Notes: generated from the sequence alone by a model not told the origin. 64,000 nucleotides of DNA from Myxococcus stipitatus (GCF_037414475.1 NZ_CP147913.1:8063501-8127500); one strand, 5' to 3'. Shown: positions 17,790-26,584, numbered from the stretch's first letter. A program made the numbers and translations.

Positions 17790-20291
17790 ATGGCGATGAA
17801 CGAGCGTTACGAGCCCCAGGCGATTGAAGGTAAGTGGCAGGCCCGTTGGGACGAGGCCGGCATCTTCCGGGCGGGTAAGCGCCCGGGCGCACCCAAGAAG
17901 TACGTGCTCGAGATGCTGCCGTACCCCAGTGGCAAGATGCACATGGGGCACGTCCGCAACTACCTCATCGGAGATGTGTACGCGCGCTACTTCCTGATGC
18001 GCGGCTTTGACGTGCTGCACCCCATGGGGTGGGACGCCTTCGGCTTGCCGGCGGAGAACGCAGCCATCAAGGAGGGCGTGCACCCGGCCGTCCGCACCGC
18101 GGAGAACATCATCTCCTTCAAGAAGGAGATGAAGAGCCTGGGCTACAGCTACGACTGGGAGCGCGAGGTCAACACCAGCGCGCCCGAGTACTACCGCTGG
18201 AACCAGTGGTTCTTCATCCAGATGTTGGAGCGCGGGTTGGTCTACCGCCGCTTCAGCAAGGTGAACTGGTGTACGGGCTGCCACACCGTCATCGCCAACG
18301 AGCAGGTGAAGGACGGCGTCTGCGAGCGCTGCTCGTCGCCCGTGGTGGACCGGGAGATGCCTGAGTGGGCGTTCCGCATCACCCGCTACTCGCAGGACTT
18401 GTTGGACGCGCTGGACACCCTCAAGGAGTGGCCGGACCGCATCACCTCCATGCAGCGCAACTGGATTGGCCGCTCGGATGGCGCCGAGGCGGACTTCCGC
18501 GTCCAGGGGCATGACGCCACCCTTCGCGTCTTCACCACGCGGTTGGACACCATCTACGGCTGCACCTACGTGGTGCTCGCGCCGGACCACAAGCTGGTGG
18601 CCCAGGTGACGACCCCGGAGCGGCGCGCGGAGGTGGACGCCTTCGTCAAGCGCATGGCGGCGCAGTCCAAGACAGAGCGGCTGGGGGAGGGGACGGAGAA
18701 GGAAGGCATCTTCACCGGCGCCCACGCCATCAACCCCTTCACGGGGCAAGTGGTCCCCATCTGGATCGCCAACTTCGTGTTGAGCGACTACGGCACCGGC
18801 GCGGTGATGAGTGTGCCCGCGCACGATGAGCGGGACTTCGCGTTCGCGCGCAAGTACGCGTTGCCGGTGAAGGTCGTCATCCAGCCGGCCACGGGCGACA
18901 AGTTGCCTGCCGGCGAGGCGATGGAGGCCGCGTATCCGGAGTACGGCGTATTGGTGGACTCGGGTGAGTACACCGGGATGACGTCCGAGGCGGCTCGCCT
19001 GGCGATGGCGAAGAAGCTGGAGCAGGACGGCCGTGGCAAGGCGACGGTGACGTTCCGCCAGAAGGACTGGGGCTTCAGCCGCCAGCGCTACTGGGGCACG
19101 CCCATCCCCATCGTCTACTGCGGGAAGTGCGACCCGGAGCGCCAGGGCATCCCCGTGCCCTTGGACCAGTTGCCCGTGCGCCTGCCGGAAATCGACGTGC
19201 AGGAGGTGTTGACCGGCAAGGGCGAGCCCCCGTTGGCCAAGGTGCCCTCGTGGGTGAATACGACGTGCCCGAAGTGTGGCGGTCCCGCCCGGCGTGAGGC
19301 GGAGACGATGGACACGTTCGTCGACTCCTGCTGGTACTTCGCGCGCTACTTGTCGCCGCACTACGACGCCGCGCCGTTCGACCCGAAGGAGGCCCAGCGC
19401 TTCCTGCCCGTGGACATCTACGTGGGTGGGCCCGAGCACGCGGTGATGCACTTGCTGTACTTCCGGTTCTGGACCCGGGTGATGAAGCTGTTGGGGTTGA
19501 GCCCGGTGGACGAGCCCGTGAAGCGCTTGATCACGCAGGGCATCGTCAACGGCCCCGACGGCCGCAAGATGTCCAAGCGCTGGGGCAACGTGGTGGCGCC
19601 CGCCTCCATCGTCCAGAAGTACGGCGCCGACACCGCCCGGGCGTACGTGATGTTCGCGGGTCCGCCGGAGCGCGACTTCGACTGGTCCGACGACCAGGTG
19701 GAGGGCGTGTTCCGCTTCCTCAAGCGCGTCTGGACGTTGGCGTCCTCGCACCACGCCGCCGTGGCGGGCGCCACGCATGCGGGCCCGTACGAGGGCAAGG
19801 CGCTGGAGATTCGCCGCGCCGCGCACAAGGGGCTCAAGCGCGTGAGCGAGGCCATCGAGCGGCTGTCGTTCAACACGGCCATCGCGGGCACCATGGAGTG
19901 CGTCAACGCGCTCTATGCGACGGGCACGCCCGAGACGCCCGCGGAGAAGGCGGCCATGGCGGAGGCGGTGCGGTTGTTGGCGGTGATGCTCACGCCGTTC
20001 GCGCCGCACATCGCGGATGAAATCGCCGAGGCGTACGGGAGCAAGGAGCTCACCGTGGCCCAGCCGTGGCCGGACTTCGACCCCGCGTTGGTGGTGGACG
20101 ACGTCATCCCCTACGCGGTGCAGGTGAACGGCAAGCTGCGCGCGGAGATCCAGGTCGCCGCCAACGCGGCGGAGGCGGACGTCCGCGCCGCGGCCGAGGC
20201 GGACGAGCGCGTGCAGGCCGCCATCACCGGCAAGACGGTGCGCAAGTTCGTCTTCGTGCCCAAGCGGCTGGTGAACTTCGTCGTCGGCTGA
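17790..20291 (+). CDS. leuS: Leucyl-tRNA synthetase
   Basis: An 833-residue class Ia synthetase that charges tRNA-Leu, of normal bacterial length. The HIGH-type motif is in PYPSGKMHMGHVRNY. The zinc-domain cysteines are in VNWCTGCHTV and CERCSSPV. The CP1 editing domain has a T-rich segment (TTRLDTIYG) and AHDERDFAFA. The KMSKS-type loop reads KMSKRWGN, with Arg for the final Ser. The tail FVPKRLVNFVVG is the usual C-terminal domain end. ATG 17790 is chosen for its start MAMNERYEPQAIE and an AGAGG at 17774-17778. Confidence 0.97.
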   Translation: MAMNERYEPQAIEGKWQARWDEAGIFRAGKRPGAPKKYVLEMLPYPSGKMHMGHVRNYLIGDVYARYFLMRGFDVLHPMGWDAFGLPAENAAIKEGVHPAVRTAENIISFKKEMKSLGYSYDWEREVNTSAPEYYRWNQWFFIQMLERGLVYRRFSKVNWCTGCHTVIANEQVKDGVCERCSSPVVDREMPEWAFRITRYSQDLLDALDTLKEWPDRITSMQRNWIGRSDGAEADFRVQGHDATLRVFTTRLDTIYGCTYVVLAPDHKLVAQVTTPERRAEVDAFVKRMAAQSKTERLGEGTEKEGIFTGAHAINPFTGQVVPIWIANFVLSDYGTGAVMSVPAHDERDFAFARKYALPVKVVIQPATGDKLPAGEAMEAAYPEYGVLVDSGEYTGMTSEAARLAMAKKLEQDGRGKATVTFRQKDWGFSRQRYWGTPIPIVYCGKCDPERQGIPVPLDQLPVRLPEIDVQEVLTGKGEPPLAKVPSWVNTTCPKCGGPARREAETMDTFVDSCWYFARYLSPHYDAAPFDPKEAQRFLPVDIYVGGPEHAVMHLLYFRFWTRVMKLLGLSPVDEPVKRLITQGIVNGPDGRKMSKRWGNVVAPASIVQKYGADTARAYVMFAGPPERDFDWSDDQVEGVFRFLKRVWTLASSHHAAVAGATHAGPYEGKALEIRRAAHKGLKRVSEAIERLSFNTAIAGTMECVNALYATGTPETPAEKAAMAEAVRLLAVMLTPFAPHIADEIAEAYGSKELTVAQPWPDFDPALVVDDVIPYAVQVNGKLRAEIQVAANAAEADVRAAAEADERVQAAITGKTVRKFVFVPKRLVNFVVG

Positions 20292-20303
20292 GCGGGGACC
20301 CGG

Positions 20304-20900
20304 GTGCCCACCGAGGTCCTCGTCATGTGTCCCGCGTGTGGCCACCCCCAACCGGCGGGTGGCGCACGGTGCAGTGCCTGCGGCGCCTCGCTCCCCGAGG
20401 CGCCCGTACCCGCGCCCACGGGGCCCTTCGTCTCGGTGGACCTGGGCGCGGGGCACTCACTCGTGGGGGAGAACGGGCGGCTCACCTACCAGATGCCGCA
20501 TGGGGTTCCGCCGAGTGTGGTGGATCTCGCCCAGCTCCGGGCGCTGACGCTCGAGTCGCGTCCCTTCTTCGAGGCGCTGCTGCTGACGGCCTTCGGCGTG
20601 CTGGGCGTGGTGGCCTCGGGGCTCGCGCTCAAGCTCGTGGCCTTCGCGCTCGCGGGGCTGGGGGTGTTGCTCGCCGCGGTGTGCCGGGTGCACGCGCTGG
20701 TGCTCGAGGTGTCCTCGGGCGCGAGTGTCCGCTGGTCCCTGGGGCTGGCCCGGCGGGGCTCGGAGCGGGACGCGAGGCTCCTGGAGGGCTGGCGCGCGCT
20801 GGCCTTGTCGCTGCGCGCGCGGGACGTCGTCGTGCGGGACGCGGATGGCGCGGCGCCCATCCCTCCCCAGTCGGAGCCTCCCGAGGGACCTCGCGCTTGA
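20304..20900 (+). CDS. Zinc-ribbon membrane protein, unknown function
   Basis: A 198-residue protein starting at GTG 20304, with GCGGGGA about six bases upstream. The N terminus is a zinc ribbon with two CxxC pairs (CPAC and CSAC, residues about 9-26), then a Pro-rich spacer. A soluble stretch leads to two adjacent hydrophobic helices (about 92-132, ALLLTAFGVLGVVASGLALK and the next). The C-terminal part is soluble. Zinc ribbon plus membrane helices is common in uncharacterised bacterial proteins and does not show a function. It lies between leuS and an lptE-like gene, 12 bases after leuS, so it is probably in the same transcript. Confidence 0.75.
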   Translation: MPTEVLVMCPACGHPQPAGGARCSACGASLPEAPVPAPTGPFVSVDLGAGHSLVGENGRLTYQMPHGVPPSVVDLAQLRALTLESRPFFEALLLTAFGVLGVVASGLALKLVAFALAGLGVLLAAVCRVHALVLEVSSGASVRWSLGLARRGSERDARLLEGWRALALSLRARDVVVRDADGAAPIPPQSEPPEGPRA

Positions 20901-20931
20901 CGGAGGGGCGCGGCCGGGTAGGGTGCCGCGC

Positions 20932-21456
20932 ATGTTGCTTCCCTTCAGGTCCGCCTCACGGCGTCTCCGTCTGGCCGTGGTGCTGGGCGGAGGGGCGTGC
21001 GTGGCGCTCCTCTCCTCGGGGTGTGGCTATCGCCTCGCGCCACGAAGCGAGGGGCTGCCCACGGAGGTGAAGACGGTGTGTGCGCCCATCTTCACCAACG
21101 ACACGCCCGAGCCCGCGCTCGAGACAGTCTTCACGCGCTACCTGCGTCAGGAGCTGACGCGGGTGGGGAAGCTCGGCGCCGGGACTTCCTGCGACGCGCG
21201 GGTGGAGGGGGCGGTGCTGCAGGTGTGGAGCTCGCCGACCATCGTGGGGCGCTACTTCCGCGTCCATGCGCAGATACGGCTGCGTCTGGTGCGGGAAGGG
21301 CAGCAACCCCAGGAGACCGTGGTCTTCGGCACCGAGGACTATCTGCCGGGAAGTGGCGACGTCCTCGAGGCTGAAGCGAATCGTCAGGCGGCCATGGACC
21401 GACTGGCGGAGGTGTTGATGCGCGACGGGTTTGATCGGCTGGCCAACGCCTGGTGA
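20932..21456 (+). CDS. lptE: LptE-like LPS-assembly lipoprotein
   Basis: A 174-residue lipoprotein. The signal peptide ends at the lipobox LLSSGC (Cys31), and the mature protein begins CGYRL, the hallmark start of LptE. The body has two alternating helix-strand units, with the segment VCAPIFTNDTPEPALE typical of the family. LptE plugs the LptD barrel that inserts lipopolysaccharide in the outer leaflet. That fits the lipid A and core genes elsewhere in the window, although lptD is not here. The position downstream of leuS matches the arrangement in many proteobacteria. Confidence 0.8.
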   Translation: MLLPFRSASRRLRLAVVLGGGACVALLSSGCGYRLAPRSEGLPTEVKTVCAPIFTNDTPEPALETVFTRYLRQELTRVGKLGAGTSCDARVEGAVLQVWSSPTIVGRYFRVHAQIRLRLVREGQQPQETVVFGTEDYLPGSGDVLEAEANRQAAMDRLAEVLMRDGFDRLANAW

Positions 21457-21522
21457 GGAGGCGGACGCCTCCTCCCAGCGAGCCTGCTTCGGAGTATGCG
21501 AGGGGACTTCGAGAAGTCCCCT
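21455..21522. terminator. Two hairpins between convergent lptE and rpsT
   Basis: GAGGAGGCG (21455-21463) pairs with CGCCTCCTC (21466-21474) directly at the lptE stop codon. A second perfect 9-bp stem, AGGGGACTT (21501-21509) with AAGTCCCCT (21514-21522) around loop CGAG, stands a few bases before the rpsT stop. Both read as hairpins on either strand, so they can serve both convergent genes. U-tracts are absent. Confidence 0.55.
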
Positions 21523-21529
21523 GGGTGCA

Positions 21530-21802
21530 TCAGGCCTGGCGCGCGCTCTTGGCGGCGGCCTTGGCGAGGCGCGAGATGCGGCGCGAAGCGGTGCGCTTGT
21601 GCAGCACGCCCTTGGAGGCGGCCTTGTTCAGCGCCTTGGAGGCCGCCTTGACCGCGTCCGTCTTCTTGGCGGTGTCCTTGGTGCCAATGGCCTCCCGGGC
21701 GGACTTCACCGCGTTCTTCACCTCGGTGCGGACGGTGACGTTCCGGGCGCGGCGCTTCTCGGACTGACGGTAACGCTTCTCTGCGGACTTGGTGTTGGCC
21801 AA
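21530..21802 (-). CDS. rpsT: 30S ribosomal protein S20
   Basis: A 90-residue basic protein of the small ribosomal subunit, starting ANTKSAEKRYRQSEKRRARN and rich in Lys and Arg throughout, as S20 is. Length matches the family. The only start that gives this N terminus is TTG at 21802, with GGAGA about six bases upstream. E. coli rpsT also starts with UUG, and there the weak start is part of autogenous control (from memory). It is monocistronic and convergent with lptE. Confidence 0.96.
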   Translation of the reverse strand: MANTKSAEKRYRQSEKRRARNVTVRTEVKNAVKSAREAIGTKDTAKKTDAVKAASKALNKAASKGVLHKRTASRRISRLAKAAAKSARQA

Positions 21803-21854
21803 GAGAAATCTCCAAGCAAAAGGCAGGCTAAAAAGAGGGGGCCGTCCTTACTGC

Positions 21855-21915
21855 GACGCCTCGCAGGCGTCAAGGCGGCCGTGCGTGTCCAGCCGGGTTT
21901 TCTGGACTCCGGCTG
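21855..21915 (-). terminator. Hairpins between mazG end and rpsT start
   Basis: CAGCCGG (21890-21896) pairs with CCGGCTG (21909-21915), and GACGCC (21855-21860) with GGCGTC (21866-21871). Read on the - strand they follow the mazG-like stop at 21942 and precede rpsT. On that strand CTTTTT follows some 20 bases after the second stem. One may end the mazG transcript, and the other could belong to the rpsT leader. Confidence 0.4.
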
Positions 21916-21941
21916 CGATCAGCGGGCTGCGCGGGGGGAAA

Positions 21942-23123
21942 TCATCCGGCGAAGGGGATGTATTCCCACATCAGCCCGGCGGGGTCACGGAAGGTCAGTC
22001 GCGCGTCGCTGGAGTCGACGACGGAGCCAGGGTGGGCCTGCTCCATCACCTGCCGCAGGCGGATCAGGGCCAGGGTGGAGGGGGCCTCCAGCGTGAAGGT
22101 GGCCCCCGTGGCGGGGCGCTCCGCGCCGTGGAACACCAGCCGCACCGAGCCGGTGTCGTAGCAGGCCGTGTCGGGGGCGCCGCGTGGCGCGCTCCAGCCC
22201 AGGGTGGTGGCCACGGAGTCCCAGAAGCCCCGCTGGGCCTCGAGGTGGGGGACACCCAGCCGCAGGGTGGAGACGGGGGCTCGAGGCAGGGAGAGGGGCG
22301 GAGGCAGGGCCTTCTCCTGGGCCTTGGCGGCCTGCCAGTGGCGCTCCATGTGCTCCAGGGTAGCGCCGCCGAAGGGGACGCCCTCGTCGTGGAGCGCGGA
22401 CTCGATGTGCTGGAAGCGCGTGGTGAAGCGGCGGATGGCCATGCGCAGCGCGTCCTCGGCGGGGGTCTTCACGAAGCGCGCGAGGTTGGCGAGCGAGAAC
22501 AGGACATCGCCCAGCTCGTGCTCGATGGCGTCGCGCTCCCCGGTGGCGATGGCGGCGTCCAGCTCGGCCAGCTCCTCGGCCAGCTTGCCGCGAACGCCCG
22601 CGAGGTCCGGCCAGTCGAAGCCGATGCGGCTGGCCTTCTCGGTGAGCCGCTCGGCGCGCAGCAGCGCGGGGGCGGCCGTGGGGACTCCGTCGAGGACCGA
22701 GCCCTCCTTGCCCGTCTTGCGCTTGCGCTCCTCGGCCTTGAGCTTCGCCCAGTTGGCCAGCACCTGCTCGGCGCCGTCCACCTGCTGCTCGCCGAAGACG
22801 TGGGGGTGGCGGCTGGTGATCTTGTCGCTGATGGCCTTGCTGACGTCGGCCATGGTGAACTCACCCAGCTCCGAGGCGAGCTGCGCATGGAAGACAATCT
22901 GGAAGAGCAGGTCTCCCAGCTCCTCGCAGAGCGGGTGCCAGGGGCCGCCCTGGGCCACACGGTCCATCTCGTCGAGGACCTCGAAGGCCTCCTCGACGAG
23001 GTAGGGCCGCAGGGAGCGCAGGTCCTGCTCCCGGTCCCAGGGGCAGCCGCCCTCGGCGCGCAGCCTCCGCATGATGCCTACCAGACGTTCCAGCTCGGCC
23101 CCGGGGGTCCCCATTTCGTTCAC
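21942..23123 (-). CDS. mazG: MazG nucleotide pyrophosphohydrolase fused to a VOC/glyoxalase-like domain
   Basis: A 393-residue protein. Residues 1 to about 265 are a standard two-repeat MazG: GGCPWDREQ, the metal-binding EEAFE (44-48) and EELGD (67-71). A second unit contains AEELAELD and HELGDVLF. MazG hydrolyses nucleoside triphosphates to monophosphate and pyrophosphate for nucleotide-pool cleaning. The remaining 110-130 residues (from about STLRLGVPHLEAQRGFWDSV to DPAGLMWEYIPFAG) have the strand pattern and closing motif of a single vicinal-oxygen-chelate (glyoxalase/dioxygenase) domain, which normal MazG (about 265 residues) lacks. There is no frameshift or stop between the parts. ATG at 23123 is used; Met4 is an alternative. 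Confidence 0.88.
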   Translation of the reverse strand: MNEMGTPGAELERLVGIMRRLRAEGGCPWDREQDLRSLRPYLVEEAFEVLDEMDRVAQGGPWHPLCEELGDLLFQIVFHAQLASELGEFTMADVSKAISDKITSRHPHVFGEQQVDGAEQVLANWAKLKAEERKRKTGKEGSVLDGVPTAAPALLRAERLTEKASRIGFDWPDLAGVRGKLAEELAELDAAIATGERDAIEHELGDVLFSLANLARFVKTPAEDALRMAIRRFTTRFQHIESALHDEGVPFGGATLEHMERHWQAAKAQEKALPPPLSLPRAPVSTLRLGVPHLEAQRGFWDSVATTLGWSAPRGAPDTACYDTGSVRLVFHGAERPATGATFTLEAPSTLALIRLRQVMEQAHPGSVVDSSDARLTFRDPAGLMWEYIPFAG

Positions 23124-23266
23124 TTGTCCCTTCGCGGGGGGCGCCCCCCGGCGTGTGTCCCTCTAACACGCGGGCCCCTGGCGGCATCCCGGAAAGGCGG
23201 AAGGGAACCCGGACGGTGGCGTTCCTTTCGTGCCTGGGCCAGGGTGACCTATCATCCGAGCCCTGG

Positions 23267-25456
23267 ATGATCCGCCTCCCGCTTTCCTCCCTGCTCCTCT
23301 GGGGCCTGTTCCTCCTGACGCCGGCGTTGGCATCCGCGCAGCTCGAAGCGCCCACCCGGATCCAAGAGGTGGATCCAGGCCTGCTCGAGCCCGACCTCCA
23401 AGATGAGTCCGTGGACAACCCGGACTCCGACGACGCGGGTTCCTCGGACGAGGATGCGGCGGAGTCCGAGCGGGATGAGGCGCCGCGCAAGTCCGCACGA
23501 GGGGCGAAGGCCAAGGAGGAGCCCCCTTCGGCGCAGGTGCGCCCCGCGGGAGGCGGCCCGGCGTCACAAGCAGGTGGAGCCGCCCCGGTGGTCGTCCCGC
23601 CCCGGCCCGTGTTGAGCCCCGTGCTGGCGCCGCGGATGACCGATGACGAGGTGCTCCAGGTCTGGGAGCGGTGGCGCAAGGCCCGCGCGACGAATGATTC
23701 GGCGTCGGCGCAGAAGGCGCAGCGGGAGCTGGCGACGCTGAAGCAGGAGTTGTTGGCGGCGGATCTCGAGCCCATCAGCGTGGGCCTCGTGCGGGAGGCG
23801 AAGGTGCGTGGGCGGGCAGGGGACATGGCCGGCGCCCTGACGTTGGCGGAGCTGGCGGTGGAGCTGTCGCCCCAACTCCCCCCAGCGCGCTTCGAATTGG
23901 GGGAGCTCTACGCGCTGGATGCGCCCGAGAAGGTCGGTCGCGTCCTCGGGCAGCTTCGCGCGGCCTTCGTGTCCATGGCGTTGGATCCCCGCTACCGGGG
24001 GCCCGCGCTGGCGGACCTGGGCTCGCTCCTGCTCCTGGCGTGGTCGGCCACGACGGTGGCCCTGGTGGGGCTGCTGTTCGTGCGCCGCGTGCGCTACGCG
24101 TTGCATGACTTCCATCACCTGTTGCCGCGAGCGGTAGCCCGGTGGCAGTCCGCGCTGCTGGGCGTGTTGCTGCTCGGGTTGGCGCTGACGCTCGGGATGG
24201 GCCTGGTGCCCAGGCTGCTCGTGCTGCTGGCCGTGGTGGTGCCCTACCTCACCCGGCGCGAGCGTGTGCTGTCGGCGGTCCTGCTGGCGGGCTTGGGGCT
24301 CGCGCCGTTGGCGGCTGGGCAGCTCACGCGGGTGACAGCCTTCGCGGGGACTCCCGCCGAGGATGTCTTCGTGCTGGAGCGCGGTGGCCTGTCCGCGCAA
24401 GGGGCGATGGCTCGCGTCAAGGCTCGCCATGAGGCGCGCGCGGCCACCTATCCGGAGCTGATGTCGCTGGCGTACTACGAGTCGCGGCGCGGCATGCTCG
24501 AGGATGCGAGGACGCACTTCAAGGCGGCCTCGGCGCTGCGCAGTGGAGACGCGCGGCTGTTGACCCGCTTCGGCAACACGTTGGTGGGGTTGGGGGACGC
24601 GGATGGGGCCGCGCAGCTCTACGTCCAGGCGTCCCAGGCGGATCCTCGGATGGCCGCGCCGCACTACAACCTGGCGCAGCTCTATCGCCGCAAGGCCAAG
24701 ACGCTCCCGGACGAGGAGGTGGGCAAGGAGTTGGACCGCGCCGCCACGGCCACGGCCTCCGCGCAGGCCCTGGATGGCTCGCTCCTCTTGCGCGAGCCTC
24801 CACCGGATGAGCGTCTGTTGCTGAACCTGCTGATGTTGTCGCCGGTGGTGCCCGAGTCGGAGTGGCTGTCGCTCGCGGACGGGCGCGTGGCGGGGCAGCG
24901 CGTCGAGGCGCAGCTCGGACGATGGTTGCTTCCGGGGGTGTCACCGGGACCGGTGGCCTGGGCGCTCCCCGCGGTGGTGGCGGTGCTGCTGGGCCTCTGG
25001 GGATTGCTGGCGGAGAAGCTGAAGGCGTCGAACGCGTGTGAGCGCTGTGGCCGGCCCGCGTGCAGGCGGTGTGACCCCGAGCTTGTCAGCGGCGGAACCC
25101 AGTGTGGCCAGTGTGTGAATGTCTTCTCCCGGCGGGGGCTGGTTCCGCAGAACCGGCGCCAGCGCAAGGCGGACCAGGTGGAGCGGCACCAGGCGTGGGC
25201 GGGGCGGGTGGCGTACGCCGTGGGAGCGCTGCTCTCGGGCGCGGGACACGTCTTCTCCGGAGGCACGGTGCGCGGCGCGCTCTATGCCTTCGTTTTCTTG
25301 TTCGCGCTGGCCGCGACGCTGCTGCACCAGGGACTGGTGCGAGCGCCTTACGGAGATGCGCCGCTGTACTTCAAGCTGGTGCCGGCCGTGTTGTTGCTGG
25401 TGGGCATCCACCTGATGTCGCTGCGCGGTCTGCGCCGGCTGCGGCGGGGGGAGTAG
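23267..25456 (+). CDS. TPR-containing membrane protein with Cys-rich ribbon
   Basis: A 729-residue protein. A cleavable signal peptide (MIRLPLSSLLLWGLFLLTP, then ASA) leads into an acidic, low-complexity segment to about residue 125. There is a helical repeat region, and four or five membrane helices follow at about 250-350. TPR-like repeats (about 385-490) include ALRSGDARLLTRFGNTLVGLGDADG. After another membrane helix comes a zinc-ribbon-like cluster CERCGRPACRRC with a following CGQC. The C terminus has three more helices. I do not know this combination as a named family. The DUF4388 gene follows by six bases and is probably co-transcribed. Confidence 0.75.
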   Translation: MIRLPLSSLLLWGLFLLTPALASAQLEAPTRIQEVDPGLLEPDLQDESVDNPDSDDAGSSDEDAAESERDEAPRKSARGAKAKEEPPSAQVRPAGGGPASQAGGAAPVVVPPRPVLSPVLAPRMTDDEVLQVWERWRKARATNDSASAQKAQRELATLKQELLAADLEPISVGLVREAKVRGRAGDMAGALTLAELAVELSPQLPPARFELGELYALDAPEKVGRVLGQLRAAFVSMALDPRYRGPALADLGSLLLLAWSATTVALVGLLFVRRVRYALHDFHHLLPRAVARWQSALLGVLLLGLALTLGMGLVPRLLVLLAVVVPYLTRRERVLSAVLLAGLGLAPLAAGQLTRVTAFAGTPAEDVFVLERGGLSAQGAMARVKARHEARAATYPELMSLAYYESRRGMLEDARTHFKAASALRSGDARLLTRFGNTLVGLGDADGAAQLYVQASQADPRMAAPHYNLAQLYRRKAKTLPDEEVGKELDRAATATASAQALDGSLLLREPPPDERLLLNLLMLSPVVPESEWLSLADGRVAGQRVEAQLGRWLLPGVSPGPVAWALPAVVAVLLGLWGLLAEKLKASNACERCGRPACRRCDPELVSGGTQCGQCVNVFSRRGLVPQNRRQRKADQVERHQAWAGRVAYAVGALLSGAGHVFSGGTVRGALYAFVFLFALAATLLHQGLVRAPYGDAPLYFKLVPAVLLLVGIHLMSLRGLRRLRRGE

Positions 25457-25462
25457 GAGACC

Positions 25463-26584
25463 ATGTCCCTGAAAGGAACGCTCAAGGACTTCGGCATCGG
25501 CGACATCCTGCAGCTCATCGGGCAGCAGCAGAAGACGGGCACGCTCCAACTGGACAACAAGGACCAGGAGGTGCGCATCGGCTTCCAGGACGGCCACATC
25601 ATCAAGGTCGAGAGTGTCACCCGGAAGCGCAAGGACCTCATCGGCGCCATGCTGGTGCGCGCCGAACTCATCACCGAGACGCAACTGGAGGCCGCGCTGG
25701 AGACGCAGCGGCGGACCCTCAAGCGTCTGGGGGACGTGCTCGTCTCCAGCCAGTCCCTGACGGCGGACCGCTTCCAGTCGATGATGCAGTTGCAGGCGAC
25801 GGAGACGCTCTATCGCCTCTTCACCTGGAAGGCCGGCACGTACGAGTTCATCCAGGGGCCCGTGGAGCCCGGAGCGGAGGCCATCCATCCGCTGCGCGCT
25901 GAAACGGTGCTCATGGAAGGCTTCCGGATGGTGGATGAGTGGCCCGTCATCCGGAAGTCCATCCACCGCGATGACCTCTGCTTCGAGCGCCTCAAGGCGC
26001 TGCCTCCGCCGCGCGAGGGCGAAGAGGGCGGAGAGCTGGGGTCCATCGGTGGCACCGAGCGCCGCGTCTACGACGAAATCGCGGTGGGGCGCGACTTGCG
26101 CAAGCTCGTGGACGTCTGCTGCCTGGGCGAGTTCGAGACGTGCAAGGCCCTGCACAATCTGGTTCGGGGCGAGTATGTGCGAGTGGTCCACCCCGAGGGG
26201 GCTCCCGCGCCCGCGCCGGGGGAGGAGCGGCTGGTCTCCCGCATGGTGGGCGTGGTGGGCCGGGTGGTGGCCACCATGAGTGTGCTCGCGGCCCTGGCGG
26301 TGGTGGTGTCCCGGGTGGCGCTCGCCGACCCGGAGCACACGCGGGCAGCCACGGCTTTCGCCGACGCCGCGGCGCAGCGTCATGTTTCCGATGCCCAACG
26401 CGTCCGAATCGAGTCCGCCCTGGAAGTGTTCCTTCTGGAACGCGGTGAACTGCCAGAGCGTCTGGATGCCCTGGTCCAGGCTGGATTGTTGAGTTCAGAC
26501 GAACTCAGATACCCGTGGCGGGAGGAGTTCTACTACCGGCGGCTGCCCGCTCGGCGGTTCATTCTCCTGCCACCCCTGCGCTAG
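25463..26584 (+). CDS. DUF4388 protein with membrane anchor and pseudopilin-like tail
   Basis: A 373-residue protein. Residues 1 to about 100 form a DUF4388 (PATAN-type) domain: MSLKGTLKDFGIGDILQLIG, QKTGTLQL and GFQDGHIIKV. A helical segment of the same class follows to about 200. A transmembrane helix spans about 268-292 (VGRVVATMSVLAALAVVV). The C-terminal 75 residues resemble the soluble part of type II secretion major pseudopilins, with RIESALEVFLLERGELPERL and YPWREEFYYRR. DUF4388 proteins are abundant in myxobacteria and often associate with receivers. The function here is not known. ATG 25463 has TAGGAGA upstream. Confidence 0.8.
   Translation: MSLKGTLKDFGIGDILQLIGQQQKTGTLQLDNKDQEVRIGFQDGHIIKVESVTRKRKDLIGAMLVRAELITETQLEAALETQRRTLKRLGDVLVSSQSLTADRFQSMMQLQATETLYRLFTWKAGTYEFIQGPVEPGAEAIHPLRAETVLMEGFRMVDEWPVIRKSIHRDDLCFERLKALPPPREGEEGGELGSIGGTERRVYDEIAVGRDLRKLVDVCCLGEFETCKALHNLVRGEYVRVVHPEGAPAPAPGEERLVSRMVGVVGRVVATMSVLAALAVVVSRVALADPEHTRAATAFADAAAQRHVSDAQRVRIESALEVFLLERGELPERLDALVQAGLLSSDELRYPWREEFYYRRLPARRFILLPPLR

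Noticed and set aside
17745..20456. A 903-codon - strand frame opposite leuS
   Set aside because: It is antisense shadow in GC-rich DNA; leuS motifs are complete on the + strand.
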